A stretch of 64,000 nt of DNA, taken from Legionella sp. MW5194 (GTDB lineage: Bacteria > Pseudomonadota > Gammaproteobacteria > Legionellales > Legionellaceae). This document shows, piece by piece, positions 63,108 to 64,000 of the stretch (the stretch's first letter is position 1; every line of letters starts with the position of its first letter). The position numbers and the translations under genes are program-made. The notes below the pieces were generated by a model. The model did not search any database, was not told the origin of the DNA, and was given only the letters and a program-made list of their open reading frames with translations. The stretch spans positions 682,001-746,000 of the forward strand of contig NZ_CP045732.1 in assembly GCF_016864235.1 (NCBI RefSeq), read 5' to 3'.

Positions 63108-64000
63108 ATGGTCTATGTTTTAATTAAAAATTTACCGGCGCTGTTAACCGGTGATTATCCCCGGCAGGCAATCAATGAAGCCATGGCCAAAGTAAAACCA
63201 AAGCTGGTTTTTGACAATTTTGAGAGCGCTCGCAACTACATGGATGGCGAATTAAAGCTCATGTCGCCTGAGTACAGGTCCACCTACAGTTATGGATTTG
63301 TGGAATTGGATTTAAAGCACAAAGACGATTTTAAAGCCATACAATCCCAGCCTGAACACCTTGGGAAGGCCATGGTTGCTTTTATTGTCAAAGAAAAAAG
63401 AATGGATGCACAGTGGCTTGACATTAAAGAGCATGAAAAACAGCAATTAATGGACATGAAGTACCACGATCTTAACTCAGAGGATTTATTGCTTAAAGAA
63501 CCTTACCTGCGTGTTTTATCCAGGATGCCGGCTTCTCTGCGTTTTCTTTGTTTTATCGATTATGCGTTGTTTCATCATTTTAATGAAACCTGGACGGCTT
63601 ACAATGAGCGGGAACCCGGATCCGTAATGGATTTATTCAATGCACAAGCTCAATTATGTCAACGCCTTTTTTTAGACGGGCAGTCAGAGCCATTAACCTT
63701 AAAACACATTCAGGCATTGCAAGCAGCATTGAGTCAGAATTTGTTTGCTAAAGAAGTAACGAGTCGAAGCGGTGCTCTGCGTGAAGGGCATAACTCCTTT
63801 CCCATTCTCAGGGATGCCGTATCGCTCAAGGGGTTGGTTGAACTGTTAAAAAGAATAAGAAACGATAGCAATGACGATGGTTTTATGATTGGCGAGTTAA
63901 AACAATTTGGCGTCATGAGCCAGTTTTACGCCGCGCTGTCCAATGCGTTACGCATATTCTATTTACAAACCAAAGCCCCCTTGCCGTTTACGGAATACAG
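63108..64000 (+). CDS. orphan protein, 3' end outside the window
   Basis: An uninterrupted frame from ATG 63108 (MVYVLIKNLPALLTGDYPRQ) reaches the window end, giving at least 297 residues. It is soluble, with motifs SGALREGHNSFPILRDAVSL and MSQFYAALSNALRIFYLQ. I do not recognise the family. No classical Shine-Dalgarno is visible, but GGTAAG lies 15 bp upstream. The 250 bp upstream are AT-rich and hold no other gene. Confidence 0.65.
   Translation, partial: MVYVLIKNLPALLTGDYPRQAINEAMAKVKPKLVFDNFESARNYMDGELKLMSPEYRSTYSYGFVELDLKHKDDFKAIQSQPEHLGKAMVAFIVKEKRMDAQWLDIKEHEKQQLMDMKYHDLNSEDLLLKEPYLRVLSRMPASLRFLCFIDYALFHHFNETWTAYNEREPGSVMDLFNAQAQLCQRLFLDGQSEPLTLKHIQALQAALSQNLFAKEVTSRSGALREGHNSFPILRDAVSLKGLVELLKRIRNDSNDDGFMIGELKQFGVMSQFYAALSNALRIFYLQTKAPLPFTEY

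Noticed and set aside
1-64000. a CRISPR array
   Set aside because: No regularly spaced direct repeats of 20-40 bp were found. The short repeats at IS21 ends belong to the IS.

Overview
The window looks like a Legionella chromosome (or a close relative). It carries the regulatory module known from Legionella integrative conjugative elements (ICEs): an S24-type repressor, LvrA, LvrB and a CsrA paralogue, followed directly by F-type conjugation genes. It also holds several large orphan proteins of the kind seen among Legionella effectors. The species call rests on gene content only; no rRNA or housekeeping marker is present.

Layout. (1) 1-2855 is the right end of one ICE (ICE-A): the start of an lvrA-like gene, a divergent lvrR-like repressor, a HigBA-type toxin-antitoxin pair, an exported protein, and a 65-bp att site made of the 3' half of a tRNA-Arg gene. 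(2) 2856-15646 reads as chromosome. It holds a sparse leftward terpenoid-like locus (a CrtC/AttH lipocalin fused to a eukaryote-type prenyl diphosphate synthase, two orphan genes, and a protein resembling the mycobacterial tuberculosinyl transferase), then effector-like proteins, a second toxin-antitoxin pair and a pentapeptide-repeat protein. (3) 15647-54452 is a 38.8-kb insertion bracketed by two directly repeated IS21-family copies. Its content is a second, decayed ICE (ICE-B): repressor, excisionase (split by a third IS21 copy), integrase (3' end destroyed by an ISL3-family element), a second copy of the 65-bp att site, a cargo zone, lvrRABC, and tra genes from the pilin to a truncated traU. 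(4) 54453-64000 is chromosome again: a 1083-aa orphan, a kinase-like protein, a PhnA-type protein, a GH18 chitinase, a kynureninase-like enzyme and an incomplete gene.

How ICE-B arrived. Its att site has integrase on one side and ICE-end sequence on the other, as expected of a circular, excised ICE. The two bracketing IS21 copies have no target duplication of their own, but the outer left flank of the first and the outer right flank of the last share GGTGC. The simplest reading is that a circular ICE was captured by IS21 cointegration, or by recombination with a resident IS21, rather than by its own integrase.

Cargo of ICE-B, in order: an Abi_2 gene preceded by a candidate abiF-type RNA; an AhpD-family protein; an exported MsrB; a YHS-domain protein; a bufferin-type operon (small four-cysteine precursor, DUF692/MNIO enzyme, DUF2063 partner, DoxX protein); a sterol-desaturase-like protein, a TVP38-flavin reductase fusion and a CDP-alcohol phosphatidyltransferase; then exported MsrA and a second MsrB. 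The theme is oxidative, metal and envelope stress, with many decayed fragments between (ndh, MAPEG, COG2865, transposases). ICE-B lacks traN, traF, traH, traG, traD and a relaxase in this window and has a broken integrase, so it is probably immobile by itself.
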